64,000 bases of DNA from Mogibacterium diversum (GTDB lineage: Bacteria > Bacillota > Clostridia > Peptostreptococcales > Anaerovoracaceae): contig NZ_CP027228.1 in NCBI RefSeq assembly GCF_002998925.1, positions 1,612,001 through 1,676,000 of the forward strand. The letters run 5' to 3'. Below the pieces are notes generated by a model. That model did no database searches. It was not told the origin of the DNA and was given only the letters and a program-made list of their open reading frames with translations. Within the stretch, counting starts at the first letter, position 1; each line of letters starts with the position of its first letter. Made by a program: the position numbers and the translations under genes. This document shows positions 9,354 to 18,241 of the stretch, in pieces.

Positions 9354-10197
9354 TGTAGATGCATTTCCAGAGATAAAGGACGTTCAGAGAGTTGAGCTAG
9401 ATATACTCATAAAAGTCGCAAGGCTTTGTGAAGAAAGAGGCTTTACGTATTTTATCGAGAGTGGAACAGCTCTTGGCGCCGTTAGACATGGAGGCTTTAT
9501 ACCTTGGGATGACGATATAGATATTGGCATGCCACGTCAGGACTACGAGAAATTTTTAGATATTGCGCAGGAGGAACTGGGGGATGAATACTTTGTGCAG
9601 ACAAGGAAGACAGACCCTAATGCACCGTTCTCTTTCGCTAAGGTGAGGAAGAACGGAACGACATTCATAGAGTGGAATAAGCGCAACATCAAGATGCATC
9701 ACGGCATTTACATAGATATATTTCCTTATGATGGACTTCCTATAGAAGGGCTCGATGAGCATATCGACAAATGCTTGAAGCTCAACAAATTGCAGTTTAA
9801 GAAATATATTCCGGATAGGGTAGGTATTCCGCAGAAAAGCTTAAAGTGGAAGCTCGGAGCTGCGGCGAGAAGGATGCAGTACTATCTTTTAAAGCTTTAT
9901 CCGGAAAGCCTTCTTGAAGGAAAGATTGAAAAAGAGTACATGCGCTATGATACAAATCCGAATGAACACGGATTTTGCACTTGCTTCTCCTTTGTGGATA
10001 GAATCATTTTTCCAAATGAGCTATTGTTCCCGCCTCAGAAGATTAATTTTGAGGGAGAGGAATTCTATGCGCCAGCTAAACTCGTAGAATACTTAACACT
10101 GATGTACGGTGATTACAACCAGCTTCCACCTGTAGAGGATCGCGTGGGACATAGACCTGTGGAGGTTTCAGTGACAGAAGAGCTGTTTACTCGCTAA
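9340..10197 (+). CDS. licD: LicD family phosphotransferase
   Basis: The core motif ESGTALGAVRHGGFIPWDDDID lies near residues 35-55 and matches the LicD nucleotidyltransferase-fold motif, with the metal-binding DDDID. LicD proteins transfer phosphocholine, or in some species another phospho-alcohol, from a CDP-linked donor to a surface glycan. I choose the ATG at 9340, which overlaps the LCP stop by 14 bases. In-frame starts further upstream would lie deep inside the LCP gene. The locus also encodes a choline-binding lysozyme at 15881, which fits a phosphocholine-decorated glycan. No choline uptake or CDP-choline genes are seen in the window, so the donor is inferred. Confidence 0.88.
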   Translation: MTTYNVDAFPEIKDVQRVELDILIKVARLCEERGFTYFIESGTALGAVRHGGFIPWDDDIDIGMPRQDYEKFLDIAQEELGDEYFVQTRKTDPNAPFSFAKVRKNGTTFIEWNKRNIKMHHGIYIDIFPYDGLPIEGLDEHIDKCLKLNKLQFKKYIPDRVGIPQKSLKWKLGAAARRMQYYLLKLYPESLLEGKIEKEYMRYDTNPNEHGFCTCFSFVDRIIFPNELLFPPQKINFEGEEFYAPAKLVEYLTLMYGDYNQLPPVEDRVGHRPVEVSVTEELFTR

Positions 10198-10224
10198 CGT
10201 GAGTAGTTGCGAAAGGACTAGATT

Positions 10225-11484
10225 GTGCTAATTTTAATGTCATGGATTTTGAATATAGTAATCCTGATGTATGAGTGGAGGAAGAAATCGCTGGGGATGG
10301 TTCTCTGGGCGATGCTTTTTGTGGTATTCACAGTTCCTAACACAGCGCATGCATATTCAGGAGACTATTCCGACATAACAATTGCCAATGCTACCATGTT
10401 AGCGGTGCTATTTATGGCACTGTATATGTTTACGAGATTCTTCTATTTTACAAAGTTTAATGCGAAGAAACTTGAGATGGAGGTCTCGGATTTCGAGGAG
10501 ACCCCAGAGGTCCTTTTCAGGATGATTTTCTGTGTATACTTGATTTGCTTCGTAATAGTGGCTGGAGGGTTTTACGGCAGAGGTTATTCTCTTTTTAACT
10601 CAACATGGACTCAGACGCTAAATATGGCACAGACACCTATAGAGATTTTGGCTGGAAAGATCATGGTTGCCTTCTCAGGAATCGGATTTGCTTGCCTATG
10701 CAAGAAAAAGCGCCTGTGTTTCTTGATTGCATTTGCGATTTATTTATTCTGCGCACTTTATTCAAAATCTAGGTATAATCTTCTTGGCTTCATAACTCCT
10801 TTCATCATCTACTTTCTTTTTAATAAAAATAAAAAGAAGGTTGCAGTAGGAGTATCGGCAGGAATAGTTCTTGTGTTTGCTGTGTTCGTATTCCAGCAGA
10901 TTCGTTGGTTAGGAGATATATCTTTACTCCCTAAGGTCGGAATCGGAGAAATCTTTAAGAGATCTATCGACTATATGAGAAAGGGCGGAGGAGAGCTAGG
11001 ACTTATCAAGGCATACTACTACTTTGTGGAGCATAATAATAACTTCCCAAAATTCGGTATGGGGCTAGGATACATGAGACTTGCATTGCTATTTGTTCCA
11101 GCGGCCATCGCCAAATTTAAGCCGAGGGACTTTGCTATAGATATGTACAAAGAGTGGATGCACGTCGATAATCCTCGGGGGACAATGCATCCAACACTTT
11201 TCGGTGATGTGTTCGCTAATTTTGGATTCATGTGTTTCTTGTTGGGGATTGTATATGGAATCCTAGTGTCATTCGTAGATGAGTTTATCAAGGCTACGAA
11301 GGATCCAACTATGCGATGCATGAAAGCAAGTATGGTCTGCACGCTGTTTATTCTTATTGGAAGAGGCGCGACATACAACGCTATATTTAACTATATTATT
11401 GGATCACTAGTACTGGATATCATATACGTGGTTTATAAAATTTGGAGGAGAGCAAGTGAAGATACTCTTTATCAGTGCAGCTAA
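10225..11484 (+). CDS. Oligosaccharide repeat-unit polymerase, Wzy-like
   Basis: This 419-aa polytopic membrane protein has about ten hydrophobic helices and a larger extracellular loop around residues 250-320 (FKRSIDYMRKGGGELGLIKAYYYF). That layout is typical of Wzy polymerases, whose sequences are otherwise poorly conserved. The start is a GTG at 10225, preceded by AAAGGA about 9 bases upstream. It overlaps the following glycosyltransferase by 29 bases. A second polymerase/ligase-like protein is encoded at 13138, so the two may split polymerisation and ligation or handle two glycans. The assignment rests on topology and place in the locus. Confidence 0.7.
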   Translation: MLILMSWILNIVILMYEWRKKSLGMVLWAMLFVVFTVPNTAHAYSGDYSDITIANATMLAVLFMALYMFTRFFYFTKFNAKKLEMEVSDFEETPEVLFRMIFCVYLICFVIVAGGFYGRGYSLFNSTWTQTLNMAQTPIEILAGKIMVAFSGIGFACLCKKKRLCFLIAFAIYLFCALYSKSRYNLLGFITPFIIYFLFNKNKKKVAVGVSAGIVLVFAVFVFQQIRWLGDISLLPKVGIGEIFKRSIDYMRKGGGELGLIKAYYYFVEHNNNFPKFGMGLGYMRLALLFVPAAIAKFKPRDFAIDMYKEWMHVDNPRGTMHPTLFGDVFANFGFMCFLLGIVYGILVSFVDEFIKATKDPTMRCMKASMVCTLFILIGRGATYNAIFNYIIGSLVLDIIYVVYKIWRRASEDTLYQCS

Positions 11485-12553
11485 TAAAAACTTTGACGGC
11501 AGGACGAGGGCGTTACTCGATGTCCTAAATTCATTTGCTGACGTCGTAGACATAACCACAACCCAAGAAAGTGACTTTGTGAATAACAGCTCGTATTACG
11601 TAAACTACAAGTCATATAAGGAATTTATTCGTAAGGCAGTAGAAATCGGCAAGGAGCATAGGGACGTGGACTTTATCTTTGCTGACAACAGGAAAGCAAC
11701 TGTTCCGGCGCTCAAGCTAAATAAGCTTCTTAAGCCCAAAGCTGTGATTTACGATGCCAGAGAACTATATCTGCAGAGAGAAACTCACGGCTTTGCTAGT
11801 AAGGTAGGCTGCTTTTTCGAGTCGAGGATGATTGCGAAAGCCGCACTGACAATCTGTGCAAATGAAGAGCGAAAGCAGGTTATGGAGAAGGAGTACGGCA
11901 AGATTGGAGCAATACTCGTGTTTGAAAACTTCCGAAAGTTATCATATTCTAAGGAGTTTTCAGAGGAAGTAATGAAGCTGAAATTCGACTATCTGAACGG
12001 AGATGATTCATTTAAAATCGTTTCAACAGCTGGCTGCGAGATAGAAAGAGGCACAAAGGAACTTATCGAAGCAGCAGCGAAACTGAACTTCAATAACACA
12101 TTGTACCTAGTTGGCTGCAAGGAAAATGCTGAGAAGCAGGAGATTGAAGCATTCATCGAAGAGAATAAAATCAAAAATGTTAAGCTGGTTCCTAGGCTTA
12201 ACCAAGATGAACTTAAATACTTCGTCTCTAAGTGTGATGTAGGAATCGCAATGTATCACAAGAAGAATTCAAACAATCTCTACTGTTCGTCGGGGAAAAT
12301 CTATGAATACGCATATGAAGGGATTGCTGTTGCAACGACTGATAATCCGCCGATGAAGAGAGTTTTGGACGAGTACGGAATCGGAGCATATGATAGCGAT
12401 ATTGGCAAAGCGCTGGTGAGTGTTCACGATAATATGAACGATATCAAGAAGAATATAGAAACATTTGTCGGAGATAGAGTAGTCGAGAAGAAGCAGGAAG
12501 AATTTGCATCTGATTTAAGAAAGTGTATGGAGGACTTACAAGATGGGAAATAG
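11456..12553 (+). CDS. GT4-like glycosyltransferase
   Basis: This 365-aa soluble protein has the GT-B layout, with an N-terminal domain starting MKILFISAANKNFDGRTRA and a C-terminal domain containing VSTAGCEIERGTKELIEAA and an SSGKIYEYAYEGIAVATTD segment near residue 280. The latter matches the donor-site motif of family 4 enzymes. It starts with GTG at 11456 behind GGAGG and overlaps the polymerase gene. It should add one sugar to the growing repeat unit at the inner membrane face. Donor and acceptor cannot be deduced. Confidence 0.78.
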   Translation: MKILFISAANKNFDGRTRALLDVLNSFADVVDITTTQESDFVNNSSYYVNYKSYKEFIRKAVEIGKEHRDVDFIFADNRKATVPALKLNKLLKPKAVIYDARELYLQRETHGFASKVGCFFESRMIAKAALTICANEERKQVMEKEYGKIGAILVFENFRKLSYSKEFSEEVMKLKFDYLNGDDSFKIVSTAGCEIERGTKELIEAAAKLNFNNTLYLVGCKENAEKQEIEAFIEENKIKNVKLVPRLNQDELKYFVSKCDVGIAMYHKKNSNNLYCSSGKIYEYAYEGIAVATTDNPPMKRVLDEYGIGAYDSDIGKALVSVHDNMNDIKKNIETFVGDRVVEKKQEEFASDLRKCMEDLQDGK

Positions 12554-13151
12554 CTTTGAGAAGAGGATTATCGAGCTAGCTAAGAAGTATGTGGTAGTAA
12601 TGATTGTCTGCGTGGCAGTTTGCGCAGTCGGAATGGCTAAGGTTGAAGGGTCCAAGGCTAGTACATCATACAAGGCGAAGCTAACCGTAGCAGTTACACC
12701 TGCTGACGGATATCAGAAAAGCACACTTGAGGATATTCAGAAGAATGAGGAGCTTGTTGGACTCTATGCGAAGATTTCGACATCGTCGAAGACTCTCGAC
12801 CGTGTAGCTCAGTACGCAGGGCTCGACGAAAAGGGCAGAATTGCACTTAATTCAAGAGTTGCAGTTGATTTTGATAAGGATGGTCAGTATGTAGATATTT
12901 ACATTACTGCTGATACTGAAGATGAAGCCCTCAAGTTAGCAAATGCAGAGGCCAAAGCTGTTGTTGAAGTTGGCAAAGAGGTTAGAGGTGAAGACATACT
13001 GAAGGTGGTCTCGATGCCTAATAAGCCACTCGAAGCGGAGAGTGTAAGTACGAAAGGTTACTATGCTACAGGTGGTGTTGCAGGTATCTTCGTGGGAATC
13101 ATAGTAAGTGCACTACTGGAGATGAAAAGAAAGAAACATGTACGAAATTAA
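12543..13151 (+). CDS. Wzz-like chain-length determinant / capsule export regulator
   Basis: This 202-aa protein has one N-terminal helix near residues 15-32, an external domain with the SYKAKLTVAVTPADGYQKST segment, and a second helix near residues 172-192, with a short basic tail. This is the Wzz / CapA / YveK two-helix topology. Such proteins set polymer length, usually with a tyrosine kinase. No kinase or phosphatase gene is present in the window. It overlaps the preceding gene by 11 bases and the following gene by 14 bases. The predicted role is supported by topology and context more than by sequence motifs. Confidence 0.7.
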   Translation: MGNSFEKRIIELAKKYVVVMIVCVAVCAVGMAKVEGSKASTSYKAKLTVAVTPADGYQKSTLEDIQKNEELVGLYAKISTSSKTLDRVAQYAGLDEKGRIALNSRVAVDFDKDGQYVDIYITADTEDEALKLANAEAKAVVEVGKEVRGEDILKVVSMPNKPLEAESVSTKGYYATGGVAGIFVGIIVSALLEMKRKKHVRN

Positions 13152-14628
13152 AACCTTAAATCATATACTAGCCTTCATAGATAGGCTAGTCGGCAAGATT
13201 AGTATCAAAAAAGGACAAAATACCATCATATCGGTGTCTGCATTTGGAATGATGATGACATCTTTCTGCAAATTTTCGTATTTTACGGAAAGATTATCAC
13301 ATTATGGAATCCATCAACATATGGTGAATGTAACTAGTAGCGTTATGTTCTTCGTGTTCTTAATGCTAATAGTTGTTTCGTTGGATATGAATGAGGATGA
13401 GGATGTTAAGTTAAATGCATGGCTAGGGATACCTCTTTTACTTGTCGTCATATCCTATACGGTTACAGGAATAATAGAGAAGGCACCAAAGCAGCTAGTA
13501 TGGGCCTTTGTATACAGTGTCATATTCGTGCCGATTTCATATCGACTTGCAAGCAAGAAAAATAAGAAAATATTTATTGATGGAATTGCGACAGGAATTG
13601 CTATTTTTGGTGTATTAATTTTATTTTTAAATATTATATTTTCGCCTATGGTTGCCAAGACCTCCTTTAGTATCGCTAGATACACTGGTGTTCTAACAAA
13701 CCCTACAATATTAGGGTTTTATCTGAATGTATTTATTGTTGTATATGCATATATCATTTATAAGAAGGTTTTTGTTGAAAAGAATATATTAGAGAACGTC
13801 TCAAACTTGATAGTTTTTTCAATATCAGTTTGGGGTATGGGAATGTCGTGGTTTGCAATTCTTATGACAAAAAGTAGAGGATCTTTCCTTGGCATACTAT
13901 CAATACTATTGTTCTATACTATTATCGTAATGAAGGGTATTTTTAAATCGCATCTTACATTTAAAAATACTGCTATAATTTTTGTTATTACAGTGACTAT
14001 GCTAGCCACTGCCTATAAAATTTCTGACAATATTTTAAAGAGAGACCTTAGGGCATTAAAGATTAAAGAGAATTATACAATTTCACAGATGATGTTCGGT
14101 CGAATAAAAGAAATGAGTAACTTCAAAGATGTCGATGAATACCATTTTGCTTACATGGAGCCGAAAAACTTGACTGAAGCACAGAGGAAAATATGGAGTG
14201 ATTTAGACAAGCTTACAACGCACAGAATTTGGATCTGGTATATTTATTCGCAGCATTTAGGCTTTATCGGGCACAAGAGCAGGACGTTTATCATTCCTGG
14301 ATATACGAAGGGCTTCGAGAGACAGTCACACAATGCGATTCTCGAGGTTACATTTAACGGAGGATATATTGCTGGTTTTGGCTTCTTGCTTATTGAGATA
14401 ACAACCGGAATTTATGCTTTGATAATATTGTTTAGGAAAAAAGAATATACTGACAACAATTTAGAGATGCTATTCTTGTCACTCGCGGCGATAGCATTTT
14501 GTGTAAATGGAATATTCTCGACGATAAATACACTTACGACATATTCAATCACCATGATGTACTACATGGCACTTACGACAGTAGGTTTTAGAAAGAGTGA
14601 CGAGTCACTAACCACTACTAAGCAGTAA
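13138..14628 (+). CDS. O-antigen ligase/polymerase-like membrane protein
   Basis: This 496-aa polytopic protein contains the features of the O-antigen ligase (Wzy_C) family: a cytoplasm-proximal TKSRGSFLGILS segment near residue 245 and a large loop ending in QSHNAILEVTFNGGYIAG near residue 400. The DNA from about 13560 to 14110 is visibly more AT-rich than neighbouring genes, a possible sign of later acquisition. It overlaps the Wzz-like gene by 14 bases. With the protein at 10225, two such membrane proteins occur in one locus. Which one polymerises and which one ligates is unresolved. Confidence 0.75.
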   Translation: MYEIKTLNHILAFIDRLVGKISIKKGQNTIISVSAFGMMMTSFCKFSYFTERLSHYGIHQHMVNVTSSVMFFVFLMLIVVSLDMNEDEDVKLNAWLGIPLLLVVISYTVTGIIEKAPKQLVWAFVYSVIFVPISYRLASKKNKKIFIDGIATGIAIFGVLILFLNIIFSPMVAKTSFSIARYTGVLTNPTILGFYLNVFIVVYAYIIYKKVFVEKNILENVSNLIVFSISVWGMGMSWFAILMTKSRGSFLGILSILLFYTIIVMKGIFKSHLTFKNTAIIFVITVTMLATAYKISDNILKRDLRALKIKENYTISQMMFGRIKEMSNFKDVDEYHFAYMEPKNLTEAQRKIWSDLDKLTTHRIWIWYIYSQHLGFIGHKSRTFIIPGYTKGFERQSHNAILEVTFNGGYIAGFGFLLIEITTGIYALIILFRKKEYTDNNLEMLFLSLAAIAFCVNGIFSTINTLTTYSITMMYYMALTTVGFRKSDESLTTTKQ

Positions 14629-14652
14629 CTATAGATTAATTTAGAGGTAATC

Positions 14653-15777
14653 ATGAAAAAGGTTATGTTGGTCTTTGGGACAAGACCGGAAGCAATTAAA
14701 ATGTGCCCACTTGTAAAGGAATTGAAAAAGAGACCTGGAATAGACACATGCGTTTGCGTTACTGGTCAGCATAGACAGATGCTCGATCAGGTTCTCGAAA
14801 CCTTCCATGTGGTTCCAGATTACGACCTTTCTATAATGAAAGAGAAACAGACACTCTTTGATGTCACAACTAATATTCTTGAGAGAATCAGAGAAGTTCT
14901 TGTTAATGAAAATCCCGACGTAGTTCTCGTACACGGAGACACGACCACGACATTCGTGACTGCGCTCGCTTGTTTCTACCTACAGATTCCTGTTGGACAC
15001 GTGGAAGCAGGTCTTAGAACGTACAACATTAAGTCACCTTTCCCAGAGGAATTTAACAGACAGGCTGTTGGGATTGTTGCAGAATATAATTTTGCACCGA
15101 CAGAGAAGAGCAAAATGAACCTAGTGAACGAAGGTAAGGATGCAGGAAAAATCTGGATTACAGGCAATACTGCTATTGATGCCCTGAGTACGACAGTAAA
15201 GGAAGATTATAGAAACGAGCATCTAGATTGGGCTTCTGATTCGAGACTTATTCTTATCACTGCTCATCGCAGAGAAAATCTCGGCGAGCCGATGCATAAC
15301 ATGTTTAGAGCTATTCGACGCGTGATGGATGAAAACCCTGATGTTAAGGCGATTTATCCTATACATATGAATCCTGCTGTAAGACAGGCTGCAGAGGATG
15401 TATTTGGTGAGAGCTCACCGGGTGGCAAGGAAGAACGTATTAGAATCATAGAACCGCTCGATGTACTCGATTTCCATAACTTCATGAACCAGAGTTATCT
15501 AATTCTGACCGATTCAGGTGGAATTCAGGAGGAGGCACCTAGCCTTGGGAAACCAGTTCTCGTAATGAGAGACACTACCGAACGCCCAGAAGGAATCCAG
15601 GCCGGCACACTAAAATTAGTCGGGACTGAAGAGGAAACGATATACAAAGAATTCTCAAGACTTCTTACCGATAAGGAAGAATACAAGGCTATGAGCAAGG
15701 CTTCAAATCCTTATGGCGATGGACACGCTAGCGAAAGGATAGCTGATGTGCTTGAGTTCGGCAAGATAAGAGGATAA
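14653..15777 (+). CDS. mnaA: UDP-N-acetylglucosamine 2-epimerase (non-hydrolysing)
   Basis: This 374-aa enzyme interconverts UDP-GlcNAc and UDP-ManNAc. It begins MLVFGTRPEAIKMCPLV, the classical MnaA/WecB start, and has HVEAGLRTYN, the TAHRRENLG segment, and DSGGIQEEAPSLGKPVLVMR near residue 280. The C-terminus ends in the usual NPYGDGHASERI region. It is the last gene of the plus-strand glycan operon, 24 bases after the ligase-like gene, and is followed by a terminator hairpin. It may feed the dehydrogenase at 3247, giving ManNAc uronic acid, or supply ManNAc for a linkage unit. The reaction call is firm. Confidence 0.93.
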   Translation: MKKVMLVFGTRPEAIKMCPLVKELKKRPGIDTCVCVTGQHRQMLDQVLETFHVVPDYDLSIMKEKQTLFDVTTNILERIREVLVNENPDVVLVHGDTTTTFVTALACFYLQIPVGHVEAGLRTYNIKSPFPEEFNRQAVGIVAEYNFAPTEKSKMNLVNEGKDAGKIWITGNTAIDALSTTVKEDYRNEHLDWASDSRLILITAHRRENLGEPMHNMFRAIRRVMDENPDVKAIYPIHMNPAVRQAAEDVFGESSPGGKEERIRIIEPLDVLDFHNFMNQSYLILTDSGGIQEEAPSLGKPVLVMRDTTERPEGIQAGTLKLVGTEEETIYKEFSRLLTDKEEYKAMSKASNPYGDGHASERIADVLEFGKIRG

Positions 15778-15820
15778 TAGCGCAAAAGCTTGCCATATCA
15801 AAATTTAACATGATACAATG

Positions 15821-15846
15821 AAATGACGCTAAAAAGCGTCATTTTG
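15821..15846 (+). terminator. Terminator closing the glycan operon
   Basis: A 10-bp stem AAATGACGCT / AGCGTCATTT encloses the loop AAAA and runs into TTTTG. It lies 44 bases after the epimerase stop and before the lysozyme gene. Confidence 0.8.
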
Positions 15847-15880
15847 TATATTACAAAAAATTTAAAAAAGGAGGGATGAA

Positions 15881-17972
15881 ATGTTGAAAGAAAGTCAGGG
15901 AAACGGCATGGCTCAAATCAAGAAGCTACGTCATCACCTGCTAGTAATGGCAACCTGCCTTGCTATGATGCTAGCTAGCTCCTGCTTTGTAGCAAGCGCT
16001 ACCGACGAGGATGTTTCAGCAAATGGGGCTGCTAATAACGAAGCCGTATCTACTGAAGAAAGCACTGATGCGGCATCGAGCCAGAACGAAGATGCTACAG
16101 AAAGTCGTCAAGTTGCGAGCTCGGCTGATTCGGCTGTAACAGCTCAGGCTGCGGATAATAAGGCTACAGATCGTGCGGCTCAGGCAAGAGCAGCAACCTA
16201 TGATGTTAGTGATGACGAGTTATCTGCACCTGCTGTTTCTGGAACGTGGAAGAGCGAATCTGGTGGCTGGCGCTTCTATAACAGTGCTGGAGTAATGCAG
16301 AAGGGCCTATTCACTATCGACGGCAAGAAGTATTATCTAGGACCAGACGGAATCATGAAGACTGGCTGGCAGCAGATTGGCAGTCATTACTACTACTTCG
16401 GCTCGGACGGTTCCATGAGAACGGGCTGGCTCAGTGCGGGAAGCACTTGGTACTATCTACATTCGGATGGTTCGATGGCTTACGGACTAGAGGAGGTTGA
16501 AAAGTTGCTCTACTTCTTCGGAGCGTCAAATGATGGAGCTATGAAAACTGGCTGGCATAAGGTTTCAGATGCATACTACTATTTCGGATCCAGCGGTGCA
16601 GCCGTTAAAGGCTGGCAGAAAATCGGCGGCTACTGGTACTACTTCGACAAGATGGGAGTTATGCTTACAGGCAATCATGTGTTAGATGGAAAGAGCTACT
16701 ATCTAGGTGCTGCTAACGATGGAGCCATGAAGACAGGCTGGCAGATAGTTGGTGCAGTCTATGAATCAAACAAAAAGATTGCCGACAGATGGGGATACTA
16801 CGGAGCTGATGGAGCCGCTTTAGAGAACAACTGGCTAAAGTATGGCGGATATTGGTATCACTTCGATGAGGACGGTGTTATGCAGACCGACGTGGCGGAG
16901 ATTGACGGTAAATACTACTACTTTGGCACAGAAAACGACGGTAGAATGAAAACCGGATGGCAGAAGATAGATAATACCTGGGCATACTTAGGTGCTGACG
17001 GCGCTGCGAGAACAGGCTGGCAGAAGATTGGTAGCTACTGGTACTACCTTGGGGAGTACGGCGAAATGGAGACTGACCTCAGAAACATTGACGGCGGTCT
17101 TTACTACCTAGGTGGCGACGGTGCCATGAGGACTGGCTGGCAGCAAGTTTCAGGTGACTGGTATTATTTCAATGCATCTGGAGCAGCAGTATCTGGATGG
17201 CTACAGCTCGGTAGCTATTGGTATTACTTCGGTGAAGATCACAAGATGGTTAAGAACACCATCAAAGAGCTCGATGGCAAAAAATATGCATTCAATTCTG
17301 ATGGTGTGATGCTATCGGGCTATCTTTAAACTAAACGGTGAGACATACTTCGCAAATGCCTCTGGCGTAATTGCTAATCAGCTAAAGGGAGTGGATGTAT
17401 CCGCATACCAGGACGATATTAACTGGCAGAAGGTAAAGGCCGCAGGAATAGACTTTGCTATCGTCAGAGCTGGATATCGTGGAAAGACCAATGGAGCTCT
17501 TGTAAAAGACTCTAAATTTGACACTCATATATCGGGAGCAATATTAGCCGGTCTTAAGGCAGGAGCATACATGTTTACCGAAGCGAGAGATTACACCGAG
17601 GGAGCCGAGGAGGCAAAATTCCTCGCATCTCTCGTCAAGGACTATGATGTGAAGCTTCCGCTGGTGATAGACACAGAGTATCAGAGCAATGCAAGGTCAA
17701 ACGGAATCTCGGTTGCTGCGAGAACTGAAGCGATTAGGGGTTTCTGTGAGACAATAGAGTCGCTCGGATATACGCCTATGATCTATGCGAGCACCAGTTG
17801 GCTGAACAACAATCTAGACATGAGTAAGCTAGGCAAATATAAGGTTTGGGTAGCTCAGTACTACGATAGAGTTACGTACAATGGAAGCTACGAAGTATGG
17901 CAGTATACCAGCAAGGGCAGAGTCGACGGAATAAACGGCAATGTGGACATGAACTACTGGTATAACAAATAG
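15881..17972 (+). pseudogene. Choline-binding-repeat GH25 lysozyme, split by one frameshift
   Basis: Two frames encode one protein. The first, 15881-17329, has a signal peptide (about residues 10-42), a Ser/Ala/Glu-rich linker, and roughly fifteen choline-binding-type repeats of the form GWQKIGxYWYYF. The second frame is open from about 17322 to 17972 and carries a full GH25 muramidase domain: VDVSAYQDDINWQKVK, FAIVRAGYRG and the catalytic VIDTEYQ. Removing one T in CTTTAAA at 17324-17330 joins them as YLKLNG. As written the first frame ends CTT TAA, resembling the +1 shift site of release factor 2 genes, although a clear upstream stimulator is lacking. The protein would cleave peptidoglycan while bound to choline on surface glycan. 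A good GGAGG site precedes the ATG. Mutation, sequencing error and programmed shifting all remain possible. Confidence 0.85.
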
Positions 17973-17990
17973 CTAACGGTTTATAAAACA

Positions 17991-18020
17991 AGGGGAGGTG
18001 AGCAATCACCTTCTCTTTTT
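17991..18020 (+). terminator. Terminator after the lysozyme gene
   Basis: The stem AGGGGAGGTGA / TCACCTTCTCT, with two G-U pairs and the loop GCAA, is followed by TTTTT. It starts about 20 bases after the lysozyme stop. Confidence 0.85.
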
Positions 18021-18141
18021 GTATTCATCAGTAATCTATCTATATCTAGTGTGAATCCATTATGGATTGAATAATCCTAATTTGTCACTTATAGAACTTA
18101 CTCTTCACCCCTCTTTCTAATTACAATCTATCTCGGTAAAT

Positions 18142-18202
18142 AATTGCAATTAAGCGTGAAATGCGCTCGGAATATCATAATGATTGCAATCCATGATATA
18201 AT
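18142..18202 (+). promoter_or_regulatory. Two ATTGCAAT palindromes and an extended -10 upstream of the redox operon
   Basis: AATTGCAATT at 18142-18151 and GATTGCAATC at 18182-18191 are two perfect 10-bp palindromes 40 bases apart, about four helical turns. The second lies just before an extended -10, TGATATAAT, ending at 18202. No good -35 is seen. The spacing suggests a dimeric regulator binding on one face of the DNA. The rest of the 17973-18241 gap holds only the terminator described separately. Confidence 0.5.
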
Positions 18203-18241
18203 TAAACAGTTATTAAAACCCAAAGCCAACCCGGAGGAAAC

